Part shown: positions 53,641-62,770 of the stretch, in pieces
Position numbering within the stretch: position 1 is the first letter of the stretch
Layout of the letters: each line of letters begins with the position of its first letter
Source: Nocardia sp. NBC_00416
Lineage (GTDB): Bacteria; Actinomycetota; Actinomycetes; Mycobacteriales; Mycobacteriaceae
Assembly: GCF_036032445.1 (NCBI RefSeq)
Contig: NZ_CP107932.1
Span: forward strand, 746,501-810,500
Length of the DNA stretch: 64,000 bases
Direction of reading: 5' to 3'
Made by a program: the position numbers and the translations under genes
The notes under the pieces: model-generated
The model's input: the letters and a program-made list of their open reading frames with translations, nothing else
What the model was told of the DNA's origin: nothing
Databases searched by the model: none

Positions 53641-54560
53641 CGCCCCATCGTCGCCGAATTTGAAACCGCATCGCTTTGAAGCTGCCACATTTCATAGTTC
53701 CCGCATTCCGCCGTGATCTCAGCCGTCGCCTGAGCTGCGGTGAAGAAGTCGTCGGCCAGCGGCGAGGTGCGCGACGCCGCCATCGCGAGAAACACCTGGT
53801 CGGGCGCCAGATCCGGGACGGTCACGTAGCTGATGTCCGGACGTGAGTAGAACACGGTCTCCGAACGCCCCACGAACGAGATTCCACGGCCGGCCGCGAC
53901 GTGCTCGAGCTTCTCCTCCACGCCGCGCACCCGGAGCCCGGCGTCAGGGAGCGGGCGCGTGGTGGGCTGCGTGCTCGCGTCGGCATGCCAGATCAGCGGC
54001 TCACCTGCCAGGTCAGCCTCGGAGACCTCCTCCTTGCCTGCCAACCGGTGACCGGCGGGCAGCACCACCATGAGCGGCTCGGTATAGAGCGGAGTCAAGC
54101 GTAGGCCGGTCTCGTCGATGGGCAGCCGCACATAGCCGACGTCGACGCGGCCGTCGAGCAGCATCGGGGCCTGGTCGTCCCATTCCATTCGCTGCACGTC
54201 CACGACCACGTCCGGATGCTGAGCCTCGAACGCCCGCGCCGCTGGGATGACCGGGATGCCGGCCCGAAAGCCGACCACCAGCCGCTGGCTGCCGCGGGCG
54301 GCGACGGCCACCCGGCGCCGGACCGCGTGCGCGGAGGCGAGCAGCGGACCGGCGTCGGCCAGCAGTTGTCGGCCCGCGTCGGTCAGCGCTACGCCGTGGC
54401 GATCTCTGGTGAACAGCGCGGCGCCGAGATCGTGCTCCAGTGAGCGGATCTGCCGGCTGAGCGCCGGCTGCGCGATATGCAGCTCATCGGCGGCGCGGCC
54501 GAAGTGCAGCCGGTCGGCCACAGTCGCGAAGTAGCGCAACTTGCGCAGATCCAGATCCAT
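53637..54560 (-). CDS. LysR-family regulator
   Basis: 307 residues. LRKLRYFATVADRLHFGRAADELHIAQPALSRQIRSLE at about 5-42 (key parts RYFATVADRLHFGRAA and HIAQPALSRQI) is a typical LysR winged helix. The effector domain begins with RLVVGFRAGIPVIPAA and contains VDVGYVRLPID (about 140), as in regulators of the BenM/CatM branch. Divergent from a deleted SDR gene, with 226 bases between. Likely once controlled the dehydrogenase genes downstream. Confidence 0.85.
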   Translation of the reverse strand: MDLDLRKLRYFATVADRLHFGRAADELHIAQPALSRQIRSLEHDLGAALFTRDRHGVALTDAGRQLLADAGPLLASAHAVRRRVAVAARGSQRLVVGFRAGIPVIPAARAFEAQHPDVVVDVQRMEWDDQAPMLLDGRVDVGYVRLPIDETGLRLTPLYTEPLMVVLPAGHRLAGKEEVSEADLAGEPLIWHADASTQPTTRPLPDAGLRVRGVEEKLEHVAAGRGISFVGRSETVFYSRPDISYVTVPDLAPDQVFLAMAASRTSPLADDFFTAAQATAEITAECGNYEMWQLQSDAVSNSATMGR

Positions 54561-54786
54561 GGAGCCTCCTGGTCCGGTGATGCCTCCAAGGTATCACCAC
54601 GGCTGAAATGGGTCTTGGACGCCGACTCGACCCAGTGGCATCGTTCATGGGGCGCAAGCGAATTCGGAATAGAACCAGTATTAGCACGTCAGTAATGGGC
54701 CCATCCATCGCGTCATTCGACGGAATTGACGAGCACAACAAAGAAGCCGAACTGTATTCGGATACCCATCAATCAAGGGAGTTATC

Positions 54787-55077
54787 GTGGGAAAGCTCGA
54801 TGGCAAGGTAGCGGTAATCACCGGCGGATCCACCGGCATGGCACTGGCCGGCGCCAAATTGTTCGTCGAGGAAGGGGCGCACGGCCAGGTCGCCACCGCC
54901 AAACAAGAAGAATTGTTCGACGAGGCCACCAGGGCAGAATTCGAGTCCCTTATTCCCCGCGGAAAAATGGGCCGCCCAGAAGAAATCGCCACCGTCGCCC
55001 TGTTTCTCGCCTCCGACGACTCCAGCTATGTCAACGGTCTGGAACTTGTCTCAGATGGCGGCACCACCGCCATCTGA
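54787..55077 (+). pseudogene. SDR oxidoreductase with large internal deletion
   Basis: The frame is open (96 codons) but only both ends of an SDR are present: KVAVITGGSTGMALAGAKLF with the cofactor loop, and RGKMGRPEEIATVALFLASD with SSYVNGLELVSDGG. The central 140 or so residues, including NNAG and the YxxxK pair, are missing, so it cannot be an active SDR. GTG 54787 follows AAGGGAG. Confidence 0.75.
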
Positions 55078-55228
55078 ACCGAACACCAGCGATGCCGTCG
55101 GCTCAGACGGTGGGCCTCGCAGGCAACGGGGTCGGCCACCGGGACTTCGCCCTCGGCATCGACGAATTCACCGGCTGAGCCCCCGGTCCGAGCAGTTCGA
55201 TTCAGACCAGAGAAGGACGGACACATCC

Positions 55229-55852
55229 ATGAGCAGCATCAGTTTCATCGGTCTGGGAACCATGGTCCACGCCATCGCCACTCGCGCGGTCGCCGGCGGC
55301 AACACTGTGGAGGTCCTCGGCCGCGATTCCGCCAAGGCCGAGGGCCTGGCTGCCGCGCTCGGCGGCGGTGCCACGGCCGGGACATTCGGCACCGTCCCTG
55401 CCGGCGACATCGTCGTCCTCGCCGTGCCGTACACCAGCGCGGTGTCGGTCGTCGCCCGGTACGGGGACGCACTGGCCGGCAAGGTCATCATCGACATCAC
55501 CAATACGTTCGACGCCGACGCCACCGGGCTTGTCACCCCGGACGGTACGTCCGGTGCGCAAGAGATCGCCAATGCCGCCCCCGCGAGCGCGCACGTCGTG
55601 AAGGCGTTCAACACCGTCTTCGGTCACGTCATCGCCCAGGGCCGTCCGTTGGACGTGTTCTTCGCCGGAGATGACGCGCGGGCCAAGGCCAGTGTGTCGG
55701 CGTTCGTCGAGAGCCTGGGTCTGCGTCCCCTCGATGTCGGCGGGCTCGAGATGGCGCGTTGGCTGGAAGGGGTCGGTCCGCTGCTGATGGGCCTGGCCCG
55801 CCACGGCGTGGGGAGCTTCGACGTGGCCCTCAGCGTCGACATCGCCGACTGA
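55229..55852 (+). CDS. NADPH-dependent F420 reductase-like protein
   Basis: 207 residues. FIGLGTMVHAIATRAVAGG (about 6) and EVLGRDSAKAE (NADP preference) form the Rossmann start; then VVLAVPYTSAVSVV (about 70), DITNTFDADATG (about 93) and HVVKAFNTVFGHVI (about 125), all typical of the Npd/F420-NADP oxidoreductase family and related dinucleotide-binding proteins. It could supply reduced F420 to enzymes such as the one at 42310. The gene at 55905 follows after 52 bases and may be co-transcribed. Confidence 0.75.
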   Translation: MSSISFIGLGTMVHAIATRAVAGGNTVEVLGRDSAKAEGLAAALGGGATAGTFGTVPAGDIVVLAVPYTSAVSVVARYGDALAGKVIIDITNTFDADATGLVTPDGTSGAQEIANAAPASAHVVKAFNTVFGHVIAQGRPLDVFFAGDDARAKASVSAFVESLGLRPLDVGGLEMARWLEGVGPLLMGLARHGVGSFDVALSVDIAD

Positions 55853-55904
55853 GTGGGCTCGCACCGCCATTTCTTCCGTCGCGTCACCTACAAGGAGCAG
55901 TAAC

Positions 55905-56846
55905 ATGCGCGTCTTCGTCACTGGCGGGACCGGCCATTCCGGTTCGTACATCATCCCCGAACTCGTCACCGCTGGGCACGAGGTCACCGGCCTGGCCCGG
56001 TCGGACACGGCCGCGGCGGCCTTGTCCGCGCTCGGCGCGAAGGTGCGTCGCGGCGACCTCGAGGATCTCGACGGGCTCAAAGACGCGGCCGCGGATTCCG
56101 ATGGCGTCATTCACGTCGCGCACAGGCAAGACCTGCTTCCCTCCGGTGGGCTCGACGCCGTGGCCGCCGCGGAACGCCCGATCATCCTCGCCTACGGCGA
56201 GGCACTCGCGGGAACCGGAAAGCCGCTGGTCGCGGCGGGGAGCATCGGCTCAGCCGGGAACCTGGGACGGCCGGCCACCGAGGAGGACCCGGCCCTAGCG
56301 AGCGGTGATGAGTACAAGGGCACCCTGCGGGTTCGCAACGTCGTGGAAACCGCCGTAGTCGACCTCGCCGAGCAGGGAGTGCGGTCTTCGGTCGTGCGGT
56401 TTGCCAACATCGCGCACAGCACGACCGCTCGTGGCGGGTTCCTCGTGCAGCTGATCGCGCTCGCGAAGGAGAAGGGTTTCGTCGGCTACCCCGGAGACGG
56501 CGCGAACCTGTGGAACGCCGTGCACGTCCGCGATATCGCCCCCGTGTTCCGTTTGGCGCTCGAGAAGGGGCCGGCCGGCAAATACTGGCACGCGGTAGGG
56601 GACGGGGCCATCCCACTCCGCAAGATCGCCGAGGCCATCGGCAGCCGTCTGGGCCTGCCTGTCGTAAGCATTCCCGCGGACGTACTGATGGTGCCGGGAT
56701 ACTTCGGGTTCCTCGCGAACATAGTCACGCAGAGCTACCCGGCGTCCAACCACATCACCCGCCGAACCCTCGGCTGGGAACCCATTCAGCCCGGCCTGCT
56801 CGCCGATTTGGACAACGGTCATTACTTCCCCCGGCAGGGAGCCTGA
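55905..56846 (+). CDS. NAD-dependent epimerase/dehydratase-family (extended SDR-like) protein
   Basis: 313 residues. VTGGTGHSGSYIIPELVTAGHEVTGLARS at the start is the glycine-rich cofactor loop (TGGTGHSG); VIHVAH (about 67) follows. The expected YxxxK pair is not obvious, so it may be an atypical NAD(P)-binding protein of the NmrA/epimerase group. ATG 55905 follows AAGGAG. Sequence near the end (YPASNHITRRTLGWEP) matches family members that use NADP on small carbonyls. Confidence 0.75.
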   Translation: MRVFVTGGTGHSGSYIIPELVTAGHEVTGLARSDTAAAALSALGAKVRRGDLEDLDGLKDAAADSDGVIHVAHRQDLLPSGGLDAVAAAERPIILAYGEALAGTGKPLVAAGSIGSAGNLGRPATEEDPALASGDEYKGTLRVRNVVETAVVDLAEQGVRSSVVRFANIAHSTTARGGFLVQLIALAKEKGFVGYPGDGANLWNAVHVRDIAPVFRLALEKGPAGKYWHAVGDGAIPLRKIAEAIGSRLGLPVVSIPADVLMVPGYFGFLANIVTQSYPASNHITRRTLGWEPIQPGLLADLDNGHYFPRQGA

Positions 56847-56874
56847 TCACCAGGGACTGCTGCACGATCGGGTG

Positions 56875-56908
56875 ACAGCGAACTCACGCCAAGTCGTGAG
56901 TTCGCTGT
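56875..56908. terminator. Strong stem-loop after the epimerase gene
   Basis: ACAGCGAACTCACG is mirrored exactly at 56895-56908, giving a perfect 14-bp stem with a 6-base loop, 28 bases after the stop. No T-tract. Confidence 0.65.
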
Positions 56909-57280
56909 GGCGAAGGGGGTTTCCAACCCGCCGCATGTGCGGCAGCGGCTTGCGCCTGCCACGGAACACGACACTGCTCAGGTGATTCAAGAACTCGCCG
57001 AGCACCGCACGCATAGCCTGACGCACCGAACACATCTCAACCACGTCACTCGCCGTCGCCAATATTGGCTTCGACACATCCCTGAAAGTCGAAATCTGTT
57101 GTGAGAGAACAGTAACAATTGTTCCACCCGCCATGTTGCGCCAACCCGACCGACGTCAACAGAGAGTGCGTACCGAACGTCTCATCCCGGCCAGCAGCGC
57201 GACCTCCTCGCAGCGCAGGCCGGCGACTCGCGCCGCGATCATCGTCCGGCCCCGTCGGTAGCACGGCCCGGCCGGCGTCA
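56909..57280. other. Gene-poor stretch with XRE remnant
   Basis: No convincing full gene. A minus-strand frame of 95 codons (56847-57134) has no recognised motif and overlaps the terminator. An XRE fragment is listed separately. Confidence 0.45.
57156..57245 (-). pseudogene. XRE-family helix-turn-helix fragment
   Basis: About 30 codons, ARVAGLRCEEVALLAGM, match the GLRREEVALLAG core of XRE/MmyB-type regulators. Neither end of the gene is present. It is the second remnant of this family within 4 kb. Confidence 0.5.
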
Positions 57281-57640
57281 CTACGCAGGCAGTATGCGCA
57301 GCACCAAGGCGGCGGCGGCTACCAGCGCGAGTCCCGCGGCCGGCGCCAGCTCTTTGTCCTTTACCCGTATATGCGCTCCGACCGCACCGGCGAAATACAG
57401 GACGACACCGATTGCGGCGGCGACGCCGATCGGCCACCAGAACAGGCCGGCGATGAGACCGACCGCGCCGGCGATCTCGAGGTAGGCGAGCCAGGGGATC
57501 TTTTCGGCGGGTACTCCGACCTTCTCCATGGAGGCCAGGACTCCGGCGTTGCGGGTGAGTTTGGCGGCCGCGGAGGCGAGCAGGATCCCGGCCAGTACGA
57601 GCGTGACGATGAGGGTGGCGATGAACATGATCAGATCCAT
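57281..57640 (-). CDS. DoxX-family membrane protein
   Basis: 119 residues with four membrane spans. SAAAKLTRNAGVLASMEKVGVP (about 24) and LAYLEIAGAVGLIAGLFWWPIGVAAAIGVVLYF (about 53; core YLEIAGAVGLIAGLF) fit the DoxX-like family. ATG 57640 starts shortly before the first span; a longer frame upstream lacks a membrane-protein pattern. Function in the family is poorly known (quinone or redox related). Confidence 0.75.
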   Translation of the reverse strand: MDLIMFIATLIVTLVLAGILLASAAAKLTRNAGVLASMEKVGVPAEKIPWLAYLEIAGAVGLIAGLFWWPIGVAAAIGVVLYFAGAVGAHIRVKDKELAPAAGLALVAAAALVLRILPA

Positions 57641-58137
57641 TCCACTGCGTTGTCGTGGCCGAGCCGGGGGAGTCGATCGAACCACGGATCGGTCCCGGGG
57701 TGTCCGATGTTGACTACGAGGATCGACTTCCAGCGTCGGTCGGGGAAGAAGTCCGCGTCGAGCACTCGAAGCGCTCACCACCTGGGCAGCGGAGAATCTC
57801 CCGGTCGGCGACTGTAGTTAGATCGACGACTCCGAGGTGGGCGTGAAGTCCGGCCGAGGGACCGAACGCTCATCGCCGCCCGGCCGAACCAGTGTCCACC
57901 GGCACGCCCCCGGAGGCGCGCCACTGACCTCGGCCGCGGTTCCCTCTTCATCAGCGACTGTGGTCGGGGGCGAGTAGCGCCGTCCACTGGGCGAGGCCGG
58001 TCTGTGCGGGGCCTACTGCGCTGCGAGCGGCTCGCCTCGCCGGCGATGGCTTCCTGCCGACCATGGCGATGGTCCTCATCTGCGATCTCGCCCGCGGCGG
58101 TCCGGGCGTCGGTACCGTCGAATCGGTGGCCACCACC
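57641..58137. other. Intergenic region, nothing recognised
   Basis: 497 bases between divergent DoxX and MFS genes. It must carry both promoters; no gene or repeat is recognised. Confidence 0.5.
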
Positions 58138-59340
58138 ATGATCGAGCCGAGCGTCCGGATCGCTCGCGCGGCGGTATTCGCGATCTTCGGGCTCAACGGA
58201 TTCTTGTTTGCGATGTGGGTGGTGCATATTCCGGCCGTCACCGATCGGACCGGTGTCTCGCATTCCATGCTCGGCATGTTCATCCTGTTGATGTCCGGTG
58301 GTGGGATCATCGGGATGCGGGTGGCCGGGCCGCTGGCGGATCGTTTCGGTAGTCGAGCGCTGGTTGCCGCGGCGGCGGTGGCGGCGTCGGTATGTGTGCT
58401 CGGGCCGGGCCTCGCCGTCGGGCCGGTCTCGCTGGCGTCGGCTCTGGTCGCTTTCGGTTTCGGCAACGGCGCGCTCGATCTCTCGATGAACGCTCAGGCT
58501 GTGCACGTGGAGCGGGAGTTTCGGCGACCGATCATGTCGGCATTTCACGCACTGTTCTCCGGCGGCGCAATGATGGGTTCGCTGGTGGGTGTGCTGACGC
58601 TGCGCATCGGTATGGACCCGCGGCTGACACTTACTCTGGCGACGATCGCGGGCTTGTCGATCACAGCCGCCTGCGTTCCGCGCCTGTTGCCGCACTCGGC
58701 GCCGGAACACGAAACCGCCCGGCCGGCCGCACGCGCCCCGCGACGGGTGTTCGCGCTGGCCGCACTCGCTTTCGGGCTGCTGCTGGCGGAGGGCGTGGCC
58801 GGCGACTGGAGCGCTCTGCAGTTGCGCGAGCATCTGGATACCGACGAGTCGACCGCCGCGCTGGCATTCGGCGCGTTCTCGGTGACCATGACCGCTGGAC
58901 GATTCACGGCCGACAGGGTGGCCGGCGCGTTGGGCCGGGTGGCGGTGGTCCGCTACGGTGCGCTGCTCGCAGTCGTCGGTTTCCTGCTGATCCTGGTCTC
59001 GCCGTGGGTGCCGGCGACGCTGTTCGCTTGGGCACTGTGCGGGCTGGGCCTGTCCGGCGGCATCCCGCAAATCTTCACTGCGGCCGGAAATCTCGGCTCC
59101 GGGACCGCGGCCACCGATATCTCCAGGGTGGTCGGAATCGGCTATCTCGGCCTGCTCGCCGGACCCGCAATGATCGGCTGGCTCACCGCGCTGATCCCGC
59201 TGACCGTGACCTTGATGGTGCCCCTGGCGATCATGGTCGCCTGTTTCGTGTGGGCGGGTGTCGTCGCGCCGCCCGAACAGCGCGAGACACCCGATCCCGT
59301 GAACGGCGGAACAGGATCGTCAGGTCACTGCATCTCGTGA
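58138..59340 (+). CDS. MFS transporter
   Basis: 400 residues with twelve membrane spans, from ATG 58138 (GTG 58126 is an alternative). FLFAMWVVHIPAVTDRTGVSHSMLGMFIL (about 20), GPLADRFGSRALV (about 63) and a second-half FTADRVAGALGRVAVVRYG (about 256) match the MFS pattern of the YfkF/YybF-like sugar or fucose permease-type group. It ends 32 bases before the convergent E2 gene. Substrate unknown. Confidence 0.8.
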   Translation: MIEPSVRIARAAVFAIFGLNGFLFAMWVVHIPAVTDRTGVSHSMLGMFILLMSGGGIIGMRVAGPLADRFGSRALVAAAAVAASVCVLGPGLAVGPVSLASALVAFGFGNGALDLSMNAQAVHVEREFRRPIMSAFHALFSGGAMMGSLVGVLTLRIGMDPRLTLTLATIAGLSITAACVPRLLPHSAPEHETARPAARAPRRVFALAALAFGLLLAEGVAGDWSALQLREHLDTDESTAALAFGAFSVTMTAGRFTADRVAGALGRVAVVRYGALLAVVGFLLILVSPWVPATLFAWALCGLGLSGGIPQIFTAAGNLGSGTAATDISRVVGIGYLGLLAGPAMIGWLTALIPLTVTLMVPLAIMVACFVWAGVVAPPEQRETPDPVNGGTGSSGHCIS

Positions 59341-59372
59341 CCATGACGATCAAGACCGTGGAGTGCCCCAGG

Positions 59373-60647
<1,275 letters not shown>

Positions 60648-60663
60648 CGTTGTTCCTCCGGTT

Positions 60664-61656
60664 TCAGCGTCGGGTGCCGACGGCCGCGAGAGTTTCCAGC
60701 GCGGCGGTGTACAGCGAATCGGCGGACGGCAGGGCGAGCCGTTCCAGTGGCTTGGCGTACGGCAGCGGAACCTCGGCCATGGCCACGCGGCGTACGGGCG
60801 CGTCGAGGTAGTCGAAGGCGCCGTCGGAGAGGGAGGCCGCCACCTCGGCGCCGATACCGTAGGTGAGCCAGTCGTCTTCGCCGATCACGGCGCAGCCGGT
60901 CTTGCGCACAGAGGTGATCAGGGTGGCGCGGTCCAGTGGGCGGAGGCTGCGCAGGTCGATCACTTCGGCCGAAATTCCCTCGCCGGCCAGCCGTTCGGCG
61001 ACCTGGGTGCAGACCGTCGCCATCCTCGAGTAGCCGATCAGTGTGATATCGCTGCCCGGACGTGTGATGGCGGCCTTGCCGATCTCAGCTGCTGGAAGGT
61101 TCTCCGGTACTTCGCCCTTGGTGTTGTACAGCGAGAGGTTCTCCAGGAAGAGCACGGGATCGTCGTCGTCGATGGCGGCCTTGAGCAGTGCCCGCGCGTC
61201 GGCCGGCGTGCTCGGCGCGACGACCTTCAGGCCCGGGACGAACGCGTAGTACAGCTCGATGTTCTGCGAGTGTGTCGCGCCCAGCTGCTGGCCGCCCCCG
61301 CCCGGGGTGCGGATGACCATGGGTACGCTGGTCTGCCCGCCGAACATGCCATAGATCTTGGCGGCGTGATTGACGATCTGGTCCAGCGCCAGCAGTGAGA
61401 AGTTGATCGTCATGATCTCCACCACCGGGCGCAGGCCGAGCATCGCCGCCCCGATGGCCGCGCCGACGAACCCCTCCTCGGCGATCGGAGTATCGCGAAC
61501 CCGTTTCGCGCCGAACTCGGCCAACAGGCCGGCAGTGATCTTGTAAGAGCCTTCGAAGACGCCGATCTCCTCGCCGATGAGGAAGACGTCTTCGTCGCGC
61601 CGCATCTCCTCACGGAGGGTTTCGCGCAGCGCTTCACGGTAGGTCATGAGGGCCAC
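60664..61656 (-). CDS. 2-oxoacid dehydrogenase E1 component, beta subunit
   Basis: 330 residues. TYREALRETLREEMRRDEDVFLIGEEIGVFEGSYKITAGL (about 4-42; core FLIGEEIGVFEGSYK), DTPIAEEGFVGAAIGAAMLGLRPVVE (about 54) and VIGEDDWLTYGIGAEVAA (about 255) are E1-beta signatures. GTG 61656 follows AAGGAC; ATG 61647 is the alternative. It pairs with the alpha subunit 10 bases upstream. Confidence 0.92.
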   Translation of the reverse strand: MALMTYREALRETLREEMRRDEDVFLIGEEIGVFEGSYKITAGLLAEFGAKRVRDTPIAEEGFVGAAIGAAMLGLRPVVEIMTINFSLLALDQIVNHAAKIYGMFGGQTSVPMVIRTPGGGGQQLGATHSQNIELYYAFVPGLKVVAPSTPADARALLKAAIDDDDPVLFLENLSLYNTKGEVPENLPAAEIGKAAITRPGSDITLIGYSRMATVCTQVAERLAGEGISAEVIDLRSLRPLDRATLITSVRKTGCAVIGEDDWLTYGIGAEVAASLSDGAFDYLDAPVRRVAMAEVPLPYAKPLERLALPSADSLYTAALETLAAVGTRR

Positions 61657-61666
61657 AGGGACGTCC

Positions 61667-62761
61667 TTATCCAGCGAAGAGTGGGTCGGCCGGCAGCCGG
61701 CGGGAGTCTCCGGCCACCGGCGTCGCATAGGTGTAGTCGAAGAGGCTCGACGGCTCCGGATGTGGACTGGAATCCGCGAATTCCACGGCGGCGGCGACCC
61801 GTTCGGTCACCTCGTCTTCGATATCGGAGACCGACTGCTCGGTGAGCACGCCGGCGTCGAGCAACCGGGTCCGCCACAGTGTGACGGGGTCGTGGTCGCG
61901 CGCGATCGAGACATCCTCGTCGGTGCGGTACTTCGCGGGATCGACCACGGAGTGTCCCTTGAGCCGGTGGCTGACCGTCTCCAGCAGCGCCGGCCGACCT
62001 TCGCGCCGAGCCGTTTCGATCAATTCGCTCGCCACGTCTCGGACGGCCAGCACATCGGTACCGTCGACCCGTTCGCCACGCATCCGGTAAGCCGCGGCGC
62101 GCTTCCACAGATCGGGCTCGGCGGAGGAGTTCTCGACCGTGGTGCCCATGCCCGTCTGGTTGTTGACCACCAGGAAAACGATCGGCAGGTGCCACAGCGC
62201 GGCGATATTCAGTGACTCGTGGAAGGCGCCGATATTCGTGGTGCCCTCGCCCATCTGGCACACGACGACGTCGTCGTCGCCACGGTAGTCGATGGCGAGC
62301 GCGGCGCCGACGGCCAGCGGGATCTGGCCGCCGACGATGGCATAACCGCCGAGCAAGCGGGTCGCGGTGTCGTACATGTGCATCGAACCGCCCCAGCCCT
62401 TCGAGGTGCCGGTGGAACGGCCGTAGAGTTCGGCCATGACGCGGCCCGGCTCGATGCCCTTGGCCAGGGCATAGCCGTGCTCCCGGTAATTGGTGAACAG
62501 GTAGTCGGTGGGGCGCATCGCCGCGCCCAGGCCCACAACGGTGGCTTCCTCACCCAGATTGAGGTGGCAGTACCCGCCGATCTTGGCCTGCTGGTAGCTC
62601 TGCGCGGTGCGCTCTTCGAAGCGGCGCACGAACAATATTTCTCGGAACAGGCCGCGCAGGGTATCCCGGTCCGCTGCGGCGATCCGGGTCGCGATGGCGT
62701 CGATCGCTCCGGGTTCGGTGGCCGGCGACCCGGTGTCGTGCGGCGTGGTGCTGGTCGTCAC
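61667..62761 (-). CDS. 2-oxoacid dehydrogenase E1 component, alpha subunit
   Basis: 364 residues. The thiamine-diphosphate motif is GEGTTNIGAFHESLNIAALWHLPIVFLVVNN (about 171-201; GEG and the later NN), with VRRFEERTAQSYQQAKIGGYCHLNLGEEA near the start (core IGGYCHLNLGEEA) and the phosphorylation-loop-like region YRTDEDV (about 286). It decarboxylates a 2-oxoacid and passes the acyl group to E2. GTG 62761. Gap of 9 bases to the E3 gene. Confidence 0.92.
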   Translation of the reverse strand: MTTSTTPHDTGSPATEPGAIDAIATRIAAADRDTLRGLFREILFVRRFEERTAQSYQQAKIGGYCHLNLGEEATVVGLGAAMRPTDYLFTNYREHGYALAKGIEPGRVMAELYGRSTGTSKGWGGSMHMYDTATRLLGGYAIVGGQIPLAVGAALAIDYRGDDDVVVCQMGEGTTNIGAFHESLNIAALWHLPIVFLVVNNQTGMGTTVENSSAEPDLWKRAAAYRMRGERVDGTDVLAVRDVASELIETARREGRPALLETVSHRLKGHSVVDPAKYRTDEDVSIARDHDPVTLWRTRLLDAGVLTEQSVSDIEDEVTERVAAAVEFADSSPHPEPSSLFDYTYATPVAGDSRRLPADPLFAG

Positions 62762-62770
62762 CTGGTCTCC

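Noticed and set aside
56847..57134. 95-codon minus-strand ORF
   Set aside because: It overlaps the perfect terminator stem and shows no recognised motif or convincing ribosome site; possible but unsupported.
57775..59070. Minus-strand frame of 431 codons opposite the MFS gene at 58138
   Set aside because: Gln/Arg/His-rich without motifs; the plus strand is a clear transporter.
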